Positions 11,401 to 20,000 of a stretch of 64,000 nucleotides of DNA are shown here, in pieces. The stretch comes from Trichopria drosophilae (Eukaryota > Arthropoda > Insecta > Hymenoptera > Diapriidae). The position numbers and the translations under genes were made by a program. The stretch covers positions 199,376,001 through 199,440,000 of the forward strand of contig CM059582.1 of NCBI GenBank assembly GCA_030407085.1, read 5' to 3'. Numbering within the stretch: the first letter of the stretch is position 1; each line of letters begins with the position of its first letter. The notes beneath the pieces were generated by a model, which was given only the letters and a program-made list of their open reading frames with translations, ran no database searches and was not told the origin of the DNA.

Positions 11401-14400
11401 GATTGATAGGAGGTTTGCCCAAATTCCAAATCTTGAAAATGTCATTTAGAGAAGCGACAGCTTCTTCCCTTTACTATTTCAATGCTGTATTACCGATTAA
11501 TTTTTTTGTTAACGACTGATTATTTAAAATGTTTAGAAAATTACTCCGTATCTAAAAGAATTGGAACTTGCACATATTTTTAGCTTACTTTTGTGTAAAA
11601 CTTGGATTATTTTTAACGAGAAAGCGTTAATCTTTTGCAGCGCTGCGATGTAACGAATGGTAAACTTCCCCGAATAATAACATAGTAATGTACGAAATTC
11701 CCATTTTTCGAACTGAACTTGCACATATTTGTAGGTTACGTTTGTGTCAAGCAGGGCGGGTGTGGTGGGGGGACGTGGGAGGAAAAGAATATAACTTAGA
11801 GGAACGAAAAAATATAACTTAGGGGGGCGTATAACATAAGGGAAGATAACTTAAGGGGAGCACTACTGTACTGTGTGTGAGCGTCTGAAAACGAGCGTGG
11901 TTCAGCGAAACAATGGGTGGGGGAAGGAGAGGAAGAGAGTGGTATAACTTTGGACTAGCCAAATATATAACTTTGGATATGCATATAACTTAGGACGGGT
12001 TCTTCTGTATATATACATATGCGAATGTAGCGTAGTGGTTAATGCGTCAGCGTAGTAAACGGAAGACCTTGGTTCGATCCTCTGTCGAGGTAAATTATTT
12101 TAAAGTTCATAGATTTATTTACGAGTGAAATTGTAAAACTACATTCCGTAATAACATATCCAACATTTACATAAATCTTAACCAACAAAAATTAAATATC
12201 TATAATAATTCGTCTTGTTATTTTAGTTTTTTTGTGGTTGTTTACATTTATCTACCAGGTCGAGACCACGTGGTTAGATCACGTGGAAAAACCCACCTGG
12301 ATTTTTTCAGTAGGGAAATGACATGCCTTGCTTCAAAGTAATCCTCACAGCAAGCAATTAAAAATAAATCCAATTCCATTGTGAGAATGTTTTCATTTTA
12401 ATTATTTCATTTTAAGACAAAATGTAGAATTCATGTCCTCGAACAGAAACGAGATTCGTTAGAATAGAAACGTTTCCATTCTATTTAATTCACTCGTTCT
12501 TGCCGGGGCAGAATCGACTGTACGCTAAATGTTTGTTTCCTCTAAACCTAACCTAACCTACAATGACCACGTTAATTTATTTACGTATTGTACGTTATTG
12601 TTGCATTTGGTTGAATCAATCCGATTTGCAGTATCCCGAGTGTTTTTTCCTAAAGACACTTGACATCTTGGTCACTGCCATTTTGATAAATAAATCTGAT
12701 ATCGAATTCGTAATCTACGACATGAAAAATTCCCAATTATCCAGTTGATCAAAGTAAGTTTTTACATTTCGATCGTTCATTTCGGGTCCGCCATCTTGAA
12801 CGTCAACTGAAAACATTAGACTATTTGTCTGCGACCCTTATAATTTTCTAGTACCCACTTTCATCTGGACAAAATTACGCTTGCATTTCTTACCGTCCAT
12901 CTTGGATCCGCCATTTTACATTTTGAAAATTTAAGATCAGATAACACAGCCCCACAAAAAAGGACGATTGCTATTTGTTTACTCTACTGAGTTCCACGTT
13001 GCGACCAATTGCGAATTTTTTATAAGGAAATACGGTTATATAATATTATAACGAAATTTTACGGTTAGAATAATCTAATTTTACTCTTTAAGCTTTTCAA
13101 TCGATTTTATAAACCCTTTGAAGCGTACATTTTTCTCTGACTTGATGGCGGATCCAAGATGGACGATCGAAATATATAAAATTACTTGATCGAACTCAAA
13201 CTTGGAGATATTCAATGTCAACGATTACACAGTCCACAAAAAAAAATAAAGGCCGGATCTGGAGGTCGAACTACGTCTATATTATTATTCTTAGGTCATT
13301 GAATCCGAATCGAAAGTCCATTTAATCCCATCACGTCAGGTTTTTGACATAACCTCAAAAATGCTAAAAAGTTCCTATAATTAGACCTTAAAATGTTAAA
13401 ATAAAGAATAAGTTGCAATTAGAAGTCTATTCCATGGTATTTCCCTGGCAAAAATGGGGCGTTACTTAAGAGTTACTGTAAGAGTGTCAAATGAGTGTGA
13501 AAAGTGTTAGAAAAGCGTGCCAAAAGAGTTAACAAAGAGTGAATTTGGACAAAAACCGCTTAACGACTCTAAGGAGTGTGTTAAGCGTATCATAAGCGTG
13601 AATTTGGACATTTTTACGCTCGCGTAACGCTGGGATCGCTAAAACCATATTCGAAATCTATTTATCCCCATCACGTTAAGTTCTTGACAAAACATAAAAA
13701 AGAGATTTAAAAATTTACCCTAAAATGTGAAAATAAAGAAAAATTCTGTTCTGGAAGGGATAGCATATTTCCATTATGTTTTTGGGGCCGGTGAAATAGA
13801 ATTCGAGGTCTATTCGATCTCGTCAAGTCATTCTTTCGACATAACCTCAAAAATATCCTAAAAATCCACTCCAAAATGTCAATATAAAGGAAAATTCTAA
13901 CCTGAAAGCCATACCATGTTGCCGTTTAGTTCTTCGGGCCGTTGAACCCGAATCCGAAGTTCATCACATGTATAATATGTAGGTCTCGACAGTTTGTATT
14001 GTTTAGTTACTCCCTGAATTGTCTGGAGTAAACAAAGTGTCAACTGAGCAGTACTGGACTTGAATGTACTGGTTAGCACTGGAGATTATTGGACTCTACC
14101 GGAATGTACTGTACTGAACGATTTCTTTGGAATGCACTGGACAGTACTGGATAATACTGGAATGTACTGGGTAGTACTGGCATGTACCAGAAAGTTCTGG
14201 ACACTACTCGAAGCTCTTTTAAAAATGTCTGCTTGAATTGTGCAATTTTAAACGAATAGCAGCATATGGTAGGAATCGAAAGACAATACCATTCGTGCAT
14301 ATCGCTAAAAATGATTGTAGCAGTCAAGATTCAGAGTCCAGTTAACCCCATTACGTTGGATTTTTTATATAACCTCAAAACATTTACAAATCGACCCCAA

Positions 14401-15983
14401 AAAATATTGAAATATAATTTGAAGCACATTCAACTCCATAACTTCTGGATTTTTACATGATCTCGGTGACATTAACTCATAGGATGGTCTGATGTCAAGA
14501 CTTTTTTTTATATATCTTTATGTATTTTATCCCTCTGAATTAGGTGCGGAAAACGTTTTCTTTTATCGCCGCGGAGCAAAACTCGTGTGTAATGCACGGG
14601 GCGTAAAATGGCCATTGAATGTTATGAGAGATAAAATTCAGAATTATGAGTTTCTTTTAAAATTTAACCAATCTTTCTTGATTTCATAATAGTGTCCAGT
14701 GTAGTTCAGTATTGTTCAGTATACTCCAGTACTTTCAGTACAGTCCAATATTGTGGAGAACTACCCACTATACATTCCAGTAGTGCCCAGGACTGACCAG
14801 TAAACATAGTATGCCTTGTAGGCCAGAATTTTTCTTTATTTTCATATTTCACGATAGATTTTTAGATTTCTTTTTGAGGTTATGTCAAGAGCTTAATGTG
14901 ATGAGGCTTACAAGCGACCCCAAAAACATCACAAAAATATATCAGGGACTTCCAACCGCAAATTACTCTTTATTTTAACATTTTAAGGTCTGATTATATA
15001 GGATTTTTGAGAATTTTTAGGTTAGGTAAAAAACCTGAAGTGATGGAGTTAAATGGACTTCAGATTCGGATTCAGCGATGCAAAAAACATATTACCGTAG
15101 GGTCTCCCTTACTGCATTCTGCAGATTTTTCAAAATGGAGGCGATCTCCCTTATTCTCTGCTTCCCCTTTACCCCCACTCTTACTGGTCGACGGTCGACA
15201 ACGGTTCGAGATTCGCTCAGCCACGAAGGTTAGGTTTGGATGCAATGGAGGAGGGAAGCCGACCGAAGGGGAATATATGCAATAAGAGATCCTAAGTCCA
15301 GAGAATAAGAGATGTCTAGAGAATAAGGGAGGATTCAATAAGGGAGATCCTAATGTATAGACATAGTCTGACCTTCAGTTCCGGAATTTTTTATATTTCG
15401 ATCGTCCATCTTGGATCCGCCATAAAGTCAGAGAAAAATGTACGCTTCAAAGGTTTTATAAAGTCGATTGGAAAGCATAAATAGTGAAATTAGATTATTC
15501 TAACAGTAAAATTGTATTTCCTTATAAAAAATTCGCAGTTGGCCGCAACGCGGAAGTAATTAGAGTAAATAAATAGCAATCATGGTTGTTACGTGTTCGC
15601 AAAGAATGAACCCGTATCTTTTGTTTGTTTTTTTTTGTCAGATTATTAAATTGTTGACGAAGTGCGGTGCTCACCTCCACGAGAGTGACCACGTCATCGG
15701 GGAGAAGCTCTGTATCGTGGCTGCAGCGGGTAACGTGAAACGCCTTTCTTCGTACCACCTAGCTGGGGCCAATTTGTCGCAAGGTGACACTTCCGGTAGG
15801 ACAGCGCTTCACTTGGCGGCGTTGCACAATCGTCTGTCAGCTGTTCGCTTCCTCCTGGACAACGGCGCCAAATCTCAAGTGCAGGATATGCTTGGACACA
15901 CTCCCCGGGATCTCGCCGAATCGGCCAGTGCCACCGAATGCTTAAAATTACTACCGGTGATTCACCAGGTAAGCAAAGCGTAA
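2285..15983 (+). CDS. ASPG: L-asparaginase with C-terminal ankyrin repeats (ASPG-like), 8 exons, about 630 aa
   Basis: The protein hydrolyses L-asparagine to aspartate and ammonia. Animal ASPG proteins (the '60 kDa lysophospholipase' family) join a bacterial type-I asparaginase fold to ankyrin repeats and act in the cytosol. Exons: 2285-2495, 2552-2663, 2722-2836, 2894-3230, 3287-3601, 3656-3960, 4104-4259 and 15642-15983. All introns are GT-AG and the phases join without a stop. Family motifs are visible: YTGGTIGM (nucleophile-type Thr61), HGTDT (Thr161, Asp162) and RTTKSS (Lys233), then YGAGNVP, and TPEAALTKL just past the exon 5/6 junction. The catalytic part covers residues 55-425 and the ankyrin repeats 466-620. 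No signal peptide is seen, which fits a cytosolic enzyme. Intron 7 is 11.4 kb and full of repeats. Exon 8 is read to a TAA at 15981, but a good donor (CAG/GTAAGC) at 15969 allows a different C-terminus. Confidence 0.9.
2552..2663 (+). CDS. ASPG: Asparaginase exon 2
   Basis: The acceptor is TTTTAG and the donor GTAAGT at 2664. It encodes the lid-proximal stretch with YPNMHDQEY and FRPDGPLVLP, continuous with exon 1 in phase 1 and ending in phase 2. Introns 1 to 5 are all short (under 60 bp). Confidence 0.85.
2722..2836 (+). CDS. ASPG: Asparaginase exon 3
   Basis: The acceptor is TTTTTAG and the donor GTAAGA. It encodes RVIYNVKEYSPLLDSSNMT and MTDWIRIANDI, the conserved segment just before the second catalytic motif. 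It ends in phase 0. Confidence 0.87.
2894..3230 (+). CDS. ASPG: Asparaginase exon 4 (second catalytic motif)
   Basis: It contains HGTDTLSYTASALSFMLE, LTGSQVPIFE and GNRTTKSSASSFEAF, giving Thr161, Asp162 and Lys233 of the catalytic set. The donor is GAAG/GTATAA and the end phase is 1. Confidence 0.9.
3287..3601 (+). CDS. ASPG: Asparaginase exon 5
   Basis: It follows a TTTTCAG acceptor and encodes the C-terminal lobe of the catalytic domain: VGLVRLFPSI, the GVVLQSYGAGNVP motif and TQCPKGSVSSEYEAG. The donor is GCAG/GTATTG, so a Gly codon is split with exon 6. Confidence 0.9.
3656..3960 (+). CDS. ASPG: Asparaginase exon 6 (end of catalytic domain, linker)
   Basis: It completes the GVTSGFDMTPEAALTKL motif after the split Gly codon, then encodes the linker LRGEMTCEG and an acidic/helical stretch leading to the first ankyrin-like unit (LLHAAVVDRDTKEIDSLL). 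The donor GTGAGC follows a CAT codon. Confidence 0.9.
4104..4259 (+). CDS. ASPG: Asparaginase exon 7 (ankyrin repeat)
   Basis: This 52-codon, phase 0/0 exon encodes a canonical ankyrin repeat, DGRTALHVACCEGDMKVVRH and LLKKGASVHVKDRFTRTPL. The acceptor is TTTGCAG and the donor GAG/GTGAGT. The next exon lies 11.4 kb away. Confidence 0.87.
4912..5215. mobile_element. pogo-like MITE nested in 4804-5726
   Basis: It starts CAGTGGCCCTCCCCTTATTT and ends with the matching inverted AAATAAGGGGAGGGCCACTG. TA precedes it (4910-4911); the right flank reads AA, so that duplication is not intact. Confidence 0.7.
5226..5508. mobile_element. pogo-like MITE nested in 4804-5726 (283 bp)
   Basis: It starts CAGTAGTCCTTCCCTTATTC and ends ATAAGGGAAGGGCTACTG, with TA on each side (5224-5225 and 5509-5510). 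The interior (caagatggcggcc, gcgcatgcgc, ggggaaatattagaata) matches the copy at 8602-8849 in the opposite orientation. Confidence 0.78.
5840..7735. repeat. Tandem repeat, unit about 143-163 bp, four copies, split by a MITE
   Basis: The word 'ttaattcctgcgtgcttac' (with one substitution in the last copy) recurs at 5868, 7274, 7417 and 7570. Each copy continues through 'ggctgtcgtt', 'tgttctgct', the short palindrome 'cttaacgttaag' and a T-rich end. Removing the 1239-bp MITE plus one TTAA from the first gap leaves a spacing of about 163 bp, consistent with 143 and 153 bp in the others. Confidence 0.8.
5938..7176. mobile_element. Palindromic piggyBac-like MITE (1239 bp) with TTAA target duplication
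   Basis: It starts CCCTTTAAGGACCAAATG and ends CATTTGGTACTTAAAGGG, flanked by TTAA at 5934-5937 and 7177-7180. The two halves are inverted copies of about 550-590 bp meeting around 6530-6620, so nearly the whole element can fold into one hairpin. The neighbouring tandem-repeat units contain the unoccupied site 'aacgttaagct'. There is no transposase ORF, so it would need a piggyBac transposase in trans. Confidence 0.85.
7978..10809. mobile_element. Large foldback element, 2.8 kb, arms about 1.3 kb
   Basis: The left end CACTAAAAAATCTG and the inverted right end CACTGTAAAAAATCCG are both flanked by TA (7976-7977, 10810-10811). Left arm 7978-9250 and right arm 9530-10809 are inverted copies throughout (for example 'ggccattcgaaaggacat' at 8583-8600 and its complement near 9929-9946), around a spacer of about 280 bp. 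The similar short peptides readable on both arms come from this duplication, not from genes. A pogo-like MITE interrupts the left arm. Confidence 0.82.
8602..8849. mobile_element. pogo-like MITE inserted in the left arm of the foldback (248 bp)
   Basis: It starts CAGTAGTCCTTCCCTTATTC and ends GAATAAGGGAAGGAGTACTG, flanked by TA (8600-8601, 8850-8851). The right arm carries the same sequence without the insert ('tttaaatatgtcctttcg' on the plus strand), so the empty site and the TA duplication can be read directly. Confidence 0.88.
11080..12007. mobile_element. Composite pogo-like MITE inside the 10812-12310 element
   Basis: It starts CAGTAGTCCACATCCTAAGT after TA and ends TAGGACGGGTTCTTCTG before TA. 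A second right end (GGGGAGCACTACTG, ending about 11868) lies inside, so at least two insertions are overlaid. The word 'ataactta(g)g' recurs in place of the 'attagaataag' of the other copies. An inner inverted repeat pairs 11197-11280 with about 11478-11550. Confidence 0.55.
12021..12140 (+). repeat. tRNA-like SINE fragment with pol III boxes
   Basis: An A-box-like TAGCGTAGTGG (12028-12038) and a B box GGTTCGATCC (12071-12080) are spaced as in tRNA-derived SINE heads, followed by a non-tRNA tail ('taaattattttaaagttcat'). A related copy lies on the minus strand at about 40075-40204. It does not fold as a complete tRNA, so I do not call a tRNA gene. Confidence 0.6.
13470..13640. repeat. Degenerate short tandem repeat around 'agtgt/gcgtg...aaaag'
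   Basis: Words such as gagtgt, agcgtg and agagtg recur every 10-15 bp, and 'gtgaatttggaca' occurs twice (13539 and 13600 region). It sits inside the 12965-15581 foldback and is non-coding. Confidence 0.4.
14050..14215. repeat. Degenerate 10-bp-scale repeat 'agtactggaa'
   Basis: About a dozen imperfect copies of 'tgtactgg' or 'agtactgg' are visible. The inverted equivalent ('ttcagtat', 'tccagta') at 14690-14800 shows that it belongs to both arms of the foldback. Confidence 0.55.
15095..15355. mobile_element. Diverged pogo-like MITE in the right arm of the foldback
   Basis: It starts near 'taccgtagggtctccctta' and ends near 'aagggagatcctaatgta', matching the CAGTAG...CTACTG family with substitutions at both tips. 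The interior repeats 'agaataag(g)ga'. The other arm lacks it. Confidence 0.6.
15642..15983 (+). CDS. ASPG: Asparaginase exon 8 (terminal ankyrin repeats)
   Basis: It follows a strong polypyrimidine tract and CAG, joins exon 7 in phase 0, and completes the repeat with IIKLLTKCGAHLHESD. It then gives VAAAGNVKRLSSYHLAGANL and a canonical SGRTALHLAALHNRLSAVRF repeat. The reading frame stops at TAA 15981-15983. An internal CAG/GTAAGC at 15966-15974 is a good donor, so the last five codons could instead be intron, with a further exon before the convergent gene. Third positions are clearly richer in G/C than in exons 1-7. Confidence 0.82.
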   Translation: MIKLLTKCGAHLHESDHVIGEKLCIVAAAGNVKRLSSYHLAGANLSQGDTSGRTALHLAALHNRLSAVRFLLDNGAKSQVQDMLGHTPRDLAESASATECLKLLPVIHQVSKA

Positions 15984-16840
15984 GATTTGCTCCTACTCGC
16001 CTTCCTGGCGAAAGTGACAGCGTCATTATCTTTTGTCGTCGACGACGTACGTCGCGTGCCGAAATTCCACGGTCATTAACTCCCGTGATTGCGATAACAA
16101 TCAATTTACCATATTGTCACGATTGTTTTCGGATGCCAGAATTTCCGTCCGTGTTTAGTCGAAGAAAACGAAAAAGTGTTTATTATGATCCGATTATTGC
16201 CCCATTTATCACTTTCATCGTTTATTACCGCTCTTATGGTTTTAAATTGGGCGACTTATCTGTGGAATTCGTTTTATTTATTTGTATAGCATTAAAAGCC
16301 GTTTACTTTGTTTAATACCTTTCTGGTATGTACACTTATAATTCATTTATGTGAGAATCTTTTTATTGATGTCTATTTATAATGTTCAAAGATTGGTCAC
16401 GTGATATATTAACCTAAAAATAATAGTGTTTACTTTTCCACCATTGGAGAGACGTCACACGTGAAAATAACCTCAAAATTGAATGGTCTCCTCTAACGTT
16501 TTGTTTCATTCTACTCTAGTGGCGAAAGATGGAACTAGATAGATACTTCATTATTTTAGGTTAAACAAACATTAATGTAGGAAAAATTGTTTACGTACTT
16601 ACCGTTCATGTACTTACGTTAAATAATATAAGACGTTCGAAAAGTAAAGGAAGTTTTCTTCAGATAACGACTAGTAAATAATTTTAAAATGTCGACCAAA
16701 TGTCACGTGACCAAGTAACCGTAACGAGTTATATTCAACACTTTTTCGTTTCTGAGGGAAAACAAAATGAAGGATTGGACACATTATGGACAATTGTAGT
16801 TTTATTGAGATTTGCCGTATTTAGCAATTTACAAGAGTTA
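15984..16840. other. Gap between the two convergent genes
   Basis: It should hold the asparaginase 3' UTR. ATTAAA at 16291-16296 is a possible poly(A) signal. The open frame crossing 15938-16315 in another frame has no family resemblance and no support. TTTATT at 16801-16806 (AATAAA on the minus strand) fits as the poly(A) signal of the minus gene, about 35 bp beyond its stop. Confidence 0.5.
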
Positions 16841-17003
16841 TTAATGAATTCCGACGATGTTTAATATATTAGCGACCATCTTTGGTGATATGAAACATCC
16901 TTTGTAAGCGATCGCACAATCCTCCGGGCCGACTGCTTTTCGGCCGAGTTTAACAGCATCCTTTATCGTCGTTCCGTTCGATGCCGACTCGAACCAGCCG
17001 AGG
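16841..17003 (-). CDS. DM4/12-like gene, exon 4 (second cysteine pair, stop)
   Basis: It follows TTCATTAG, completes a split Gly codon and reads LGWFESASNGTTIKDAVKLG, then GPEDCAIAYKGCFISPKMVA, ending in TAA. AATAAA on this strand lies about 35 bp further on (plus 16801-16806). Base composition is GC-richer than the flanks, like asparaginase exon 8 nearby. Confidence 0.82.
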
Positions 17004-20000
17004 CTAATGAATAATAAAGTTAATAAATTATTGTAATAAGTATTTTATTTGTGCTATTCACCTTTAAATACAACGATTATAATAGTGAAATGAAATAGAA
17101 TGAAAGTATCTTGAAATTCTAGTCAAATTAGATACCTCAAATGCACAAATAATCAGTTTTGAGGTTAGAACGATGGATATTTCAAATTATACTACAGGTA
17201 CCTTAAATTTAAAACGAATTCATTTTAATTATAGTGAGTTCAAATATTTGTCGACTTAATAAGTTATCTTTAACCCGTTAATGACCTAGAGAACAACTTT
17301 ACACCTAATTTTAAATGAAATAAGTCTTCCAAAACCATTTCTGACGTAAAAATGAACACTTTCAGATTCTAAAGCTAAAATTTGGTTATTGTTACATTGA
17401 AAAGAGTTATGGTATATTTTGTACAAGAAAACACAATTTTTTAATAAAAAGCATTTTTAACTCTTTCAGTCACGCAATTAGGATACATTCAAAATGATGG
17501 ATCCAATATGGCGGACGACATTTTCAAAAAATGATTCAAATCACTTGAAACTTGTTACTCGGGGTTTTTTGGGATCGCTGATTACGATTCTACTGGTAGC
17601 TTTCAAAAATTCAAAATGACGGATCCAATATGGCGGATTCGTAATCAACGACCCCAAAAACCTCCGAGTAACAAGTTTCAAGTGGTTTGGATCATTTTTT
17701 TGAAAAAGTCATCCGCCATCAATATGACGATAAAAAGGTTGGATCAAAATGGCGGATTTAATGATCCGCCATTTTGAATTTTAGAAAACCAATATCGGAT
17801 TTGTAATCAGCGTCCCCGATTATCAATTTCCAAGCAAATCTGATGGGTTTTTATACGTTTTTCATCCATCTCAAAAGTTGGTCGATATATTGACCACTGC
17901 GACTGAAAGGGTTAATGACTATTTTTTATAGTGGAATTTACCACGAAAATCTATAATATCGCATCCTCGAATTGTCAGCTATCAAAAGCTATGCTTACAT
18001 ATTGTGAAATTCAAGATGGTGGACATTAAAATGGCGTCCAAGAGTAAAAACGAATGTATAAAGCACTTAGACATTAAAAAATAAAACGTTTTTTGTGGAT
18101 GCTGAATATGCAAAAAATGCGTCTTCCATTTTTAATTTTCTAATTGATCAAGGTCATCGATAAATCGGATTCGATGAATTAAAAAAAATATGTCCGCCAT
18201 ATTGGATTCGTAATTTTTAATTTTCAAAAACTGATATCAGGTTGACTAAAAAATGTTTATGTATCCACTTTCATGAAAGTCATTGCAGTTTTAACGGTTT
18301 TTAACGCTTAAGCGCTTTATACAAACTTTTTTTGATACTGAGCGCCATTTTGTTTACCACCTTGACTTCGCAATAAATAACCCTGGCTTTTTATTACTGA
18401 CGATTTTCATGACAAATTTCGGCTTCCGTATGAAAATTGCAACTTAAATTATGTTTTCCTTAAAAAATCGCGTTTTTTTGGATAAAATATGACATAACTT
18501 TATTTGAGTTCTCAATATCCGAAATTTAGTTTTAGATTCTGAAAGAGGGATCATTATTACGCCAAAAATGGTATCGGACAAATTTTTCAAGTTTTTCTTT
18601 CATACAAAATGAGACTCACAAAGTTATACATTTTTCGTCGGATTAGACGTGAAAGATTAAGTTCATGTACCAAAATAATATAAAATAATCATGCATGTAA
18701 TTACACGGTATGATAGGGATCTGGTAGCACAAGTTGTAGATAATAGTCAAACTAAGAAAAATGGTGAAAAAAAAAGTTAATGGGACCATTTTACAAATGA
18801 AAAACGTGGGATTATAAACCAGATAAATTAATTATTTCGATAGTAGAGAAGAACATAACCTTACATAACCTCAAATGAGCCATTCCACATCAAGCAGGGG
18901 ATTTTTCGGACTTGATTTCATAGATTTTGTCGCCTTTTTTTAATGCATTCTCTGGCCAAAATAAATACAGCAAACAATTATTTCAAAAGTTACAAACAGT
19001 TGAAAATTTGCAAAAATACAAATTCTCTACAAATCTGGTAATTTTCAAGGTGGAGATTCGATTGATTCTATTTTTTTTACAGCGATTGAATCAATGCTTC
19101 ATCTTGAAAATTACTAGATTTGTAGAGAATTTGTCAAGGAATACGGTAATATTTTTTTCAAAATTGTAACTAGCTGTGTTCCTCTAGAAAGATGACCTTC
19201 ATTGTTAATTCTACTACTAAATTTTATAACCACTTCTACCATTTCCCCATGGATCAAGTAATCCATCTCAAACATTTTTCAGTACACCCCCAAAATCTAA
19301 CCTTATTACCAAAGCCAGTAAACGAAAATTCATTGGACTCTTATTTTCATATTGAAATTCATAGAAATTCATTCAATTTTCAATAAAATTCATTCAATTT
19401 TCAATGAAATTAACTCATTTGAATTACGGTATCTGAATTGACCTTTTTAGCTTCTGTAATGAATTTCAATTTAAAAATAAAACCCCAATGAATTTTCGTT
19501 TACGGGAAAGCGTTAATCATAAGAAATTGTCGTCAATGTTGAAAAAATGAAAAAAGAAAAATTGTTTCTAACTGTAATCTCGTTAGTTCTCATTTTATCA
19601 AAATAAGTCATGAACAATGAAACGGATTTTTGGTCATAAAATCAGATTTTGGGGGTGTACGGGCTTATACCAATTCTCTTAGTTTTACTAGAGTTAAAAC
19701 CTGAGTTAGTTCATTATAACAGTGCCTGCAGTTTTTTATTTTTTGTAACAGAGTGTTATAAATTATATTAATAATTTAATGAATTTGTTTAATGTATAAA
19801 TCATTAAAAACCTATATAAGTCCACTTACTGGTTCGAACGGTCGATCGTCTTTCTATTTTGAATTTAGGTTCTGTTTAATAATTCAATAACTTAAAAAAA
19901 AAAAAACATGATAATGTTTTCATTTTAAATGCAATTTTTAAAAATTTACTGTAATAATAGAAAGTGATATTTTGGCAGCCATAATAAAGAATTTAAAATA

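Larger units (their letters stand above)
10812..12310. mobile_element. TIR element, 1.5 kb, abutting the preceding foldback
   Basis: The left end CTGCAAAAATCCAGGTG and the right end CACCTGGATTTTTTCAG are inverted copies; the similarity extends through 'ccacgtggtctcgacctgg'. It is flanked by TA at 10810-10811 and 12311-12312, and the first TA also closes the previous element. It contains a pogo-like composite (11080-12007) and a tRNA-like repeat. Confidence 0.65.
12965..15581. mobile_element. Large imperfect foldback, 2.6 kb, ending 60 bp before asparaginase exon 8
   Basis: The outer arms pair 12965-13190 with about 15380-15581 (gattgctattt, gcgaattttttataagg, gcggatccaagatgga). Inner segments 13240-13450 and 13640-13780 pair with 14880-15080 and about 14820-14890. 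The centre contains degenerate runs of 'tgtactgga' (14050-14210) whose inverted counterpart lies at 14690-14800. A pogo-like MITE interrupts the right arm. No ORF or transposase is seen. The class is unknown. Confidence 0.7.
4260..15641 (+). other. Intron 7 of asparaginase gene, 11.4 kb, mostly mobile DNA
   Basis: It begins GTGAGT at 4260 and ends CAG at 15641. Apart from 4260-4800 and short gaps (7736-7977, 12311-12964), which are AT-rich and show nothing clear, it consists of the nested elements listed separately. No exon with splice signals and matching phase is visible inside. The introns before exon 7 are all under 150 bp, so this one has been inflated by insertions. Confidence 0.75.

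Noticed and set aside
12021..12095. Possible tRNA gene
   Set aside because: A and B boxes are present but acceptor and anticodon stems do not pair, and a copy with the same non-tRNA tail exists at 40 kb, so it is SINE-like.
15694..16104. 136-codon minus-strand frame
   Set aside because: It lies antisense to asparaginase exon 8, whose GC-rich codons keep the opposite strand free of stops.
15938..16315. 125-codon plus-strand frame downstream of asparaginase exon 8
   Set aside because: It starts inside exon 8 in another frame, has no family features and no splice support. The gap is better read as 3' UTR.
16841..17003. Odorant-binding protein exon
   Set aside because: DC......C looks tempting, but classical OBPs have eight residues between the last two cysteines, whereas here there are six, and the assembled protein has a membrane segment and only four cysteines.
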